A stretch of DNA of 64,000 nt from Diplosphaera chodatii (Eukaryota > Chlorophyta > Trebouxiophyceae > Prasiolales > Stichococcaceae). The position numbers and the translations under genes are program-made. Under the pieces are notes generated by a model that worked only from the letters and a program-made list of their open reading frames with translations, was not told the DNA's origin and did not search any database. Each line of letters starts with the position of its first letter. Positions within the stretch are counted from its first letter, which is position 1. The DNA is taken from positions 1,178,001 through 1,242,000 of the forward strand of contig JAALGY010000001.1 in NCBI GenBank assembly GCA_032358165.1, in the 5' to 3' direction. Positions 63,973 through 64,000 of the stretch are shown here, piece by piece.

Positions 63973-64000
63973 GTGCGTGTCAGACTGCTCATGCACAAGA

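Overview
The window reads as nuclear DNA of a GC-rich green alga (Chlorophyta, probably a core chlorophyte; genus not identifiable from the sequence). The reasons are intron-rich genes with GTGAGT/GTGCGT-type donors, a nucleus-encoded petN with a plastid transit peptide, a plastid-type lipoyl synthase, and a TSET/TPLATE-complex adaptor gene. It has two compartments that meet near 47.2 kb.

Positions 1-47,200 are a nested retrotransposon cluster with no host gene that I can support. Four families account for nearly all of it. Family A is an L1-type LINE: ORF1 overlaps ORF2 by ATGA; ORF2 carries an APE endonuclease, RT, a proline-rich linker and a zf-RVT-like C-terminus; a 92-bp minisatellite follows, then a 0.7-kb 3' region ending in (CAAA)n. 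Its insertions mostly carry 11-13 bp target-site duplications (TSDs). Family B is a second LINE: ORF1 with a coiled coil, then ORF2 with APE, RT and a CCHC-like knuckle, then a tail of TTGACA-type repeats; its TSDs are 4-6 bp. One almost complete B copy lies at 25,268-31,639. Family D is a ~230-bp SINE with a tRNA-like B box and a strong hairpin (TSDs mostly 4-7 bp). Family E is non-autonomous and borrows A's 3' end. Broken A copies run 439-9,246 (+, A1), 9,247-15,404 (-, A3), 15,685-33,394 (-, A2, disrupted by a composite A/B insertion and by full B) and 33,395-44,646 (+, A4). Within A4 a ~2.9-kb segment is tandemly triplicated. The 46-47.2 kb edge holds older, decayed copies.

Positions 47,300-64,000 are ordinary host genes: a kelch-repeat protein (-), a large TASH3/TSAUCER-like subunit of the TSET endocytic adaptor complex (-, about 29 exons), nucleus-encoded PetN of cytochrome b6f (+), a VPS9-domain Rab GEF with a long proline/alanine-rich tail (-), and the 5' exons of plastid lipoyl synthase (+, running off the window). 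TASH3 and the VPS9 protein both point to endocytic or endosomal traffic; PetN and lipoyl synthase serve the plastid. Nothing suggests co-transcription.

The most unusual features are the mutual nesting of A and B (a candidate centromere-type LINE cluster), a minisatellite open in all three frames at the end of A's coding region, insertions consisting only of a retroelement tail but flanked by TSDs, dimeric SINE insertions, and an algal TASH3 with two SH3 domains and six DPF motifs. Coordinates of nested repeats are good to a few bases where a TSD is given, otherwise to roughly 10-30 bases.
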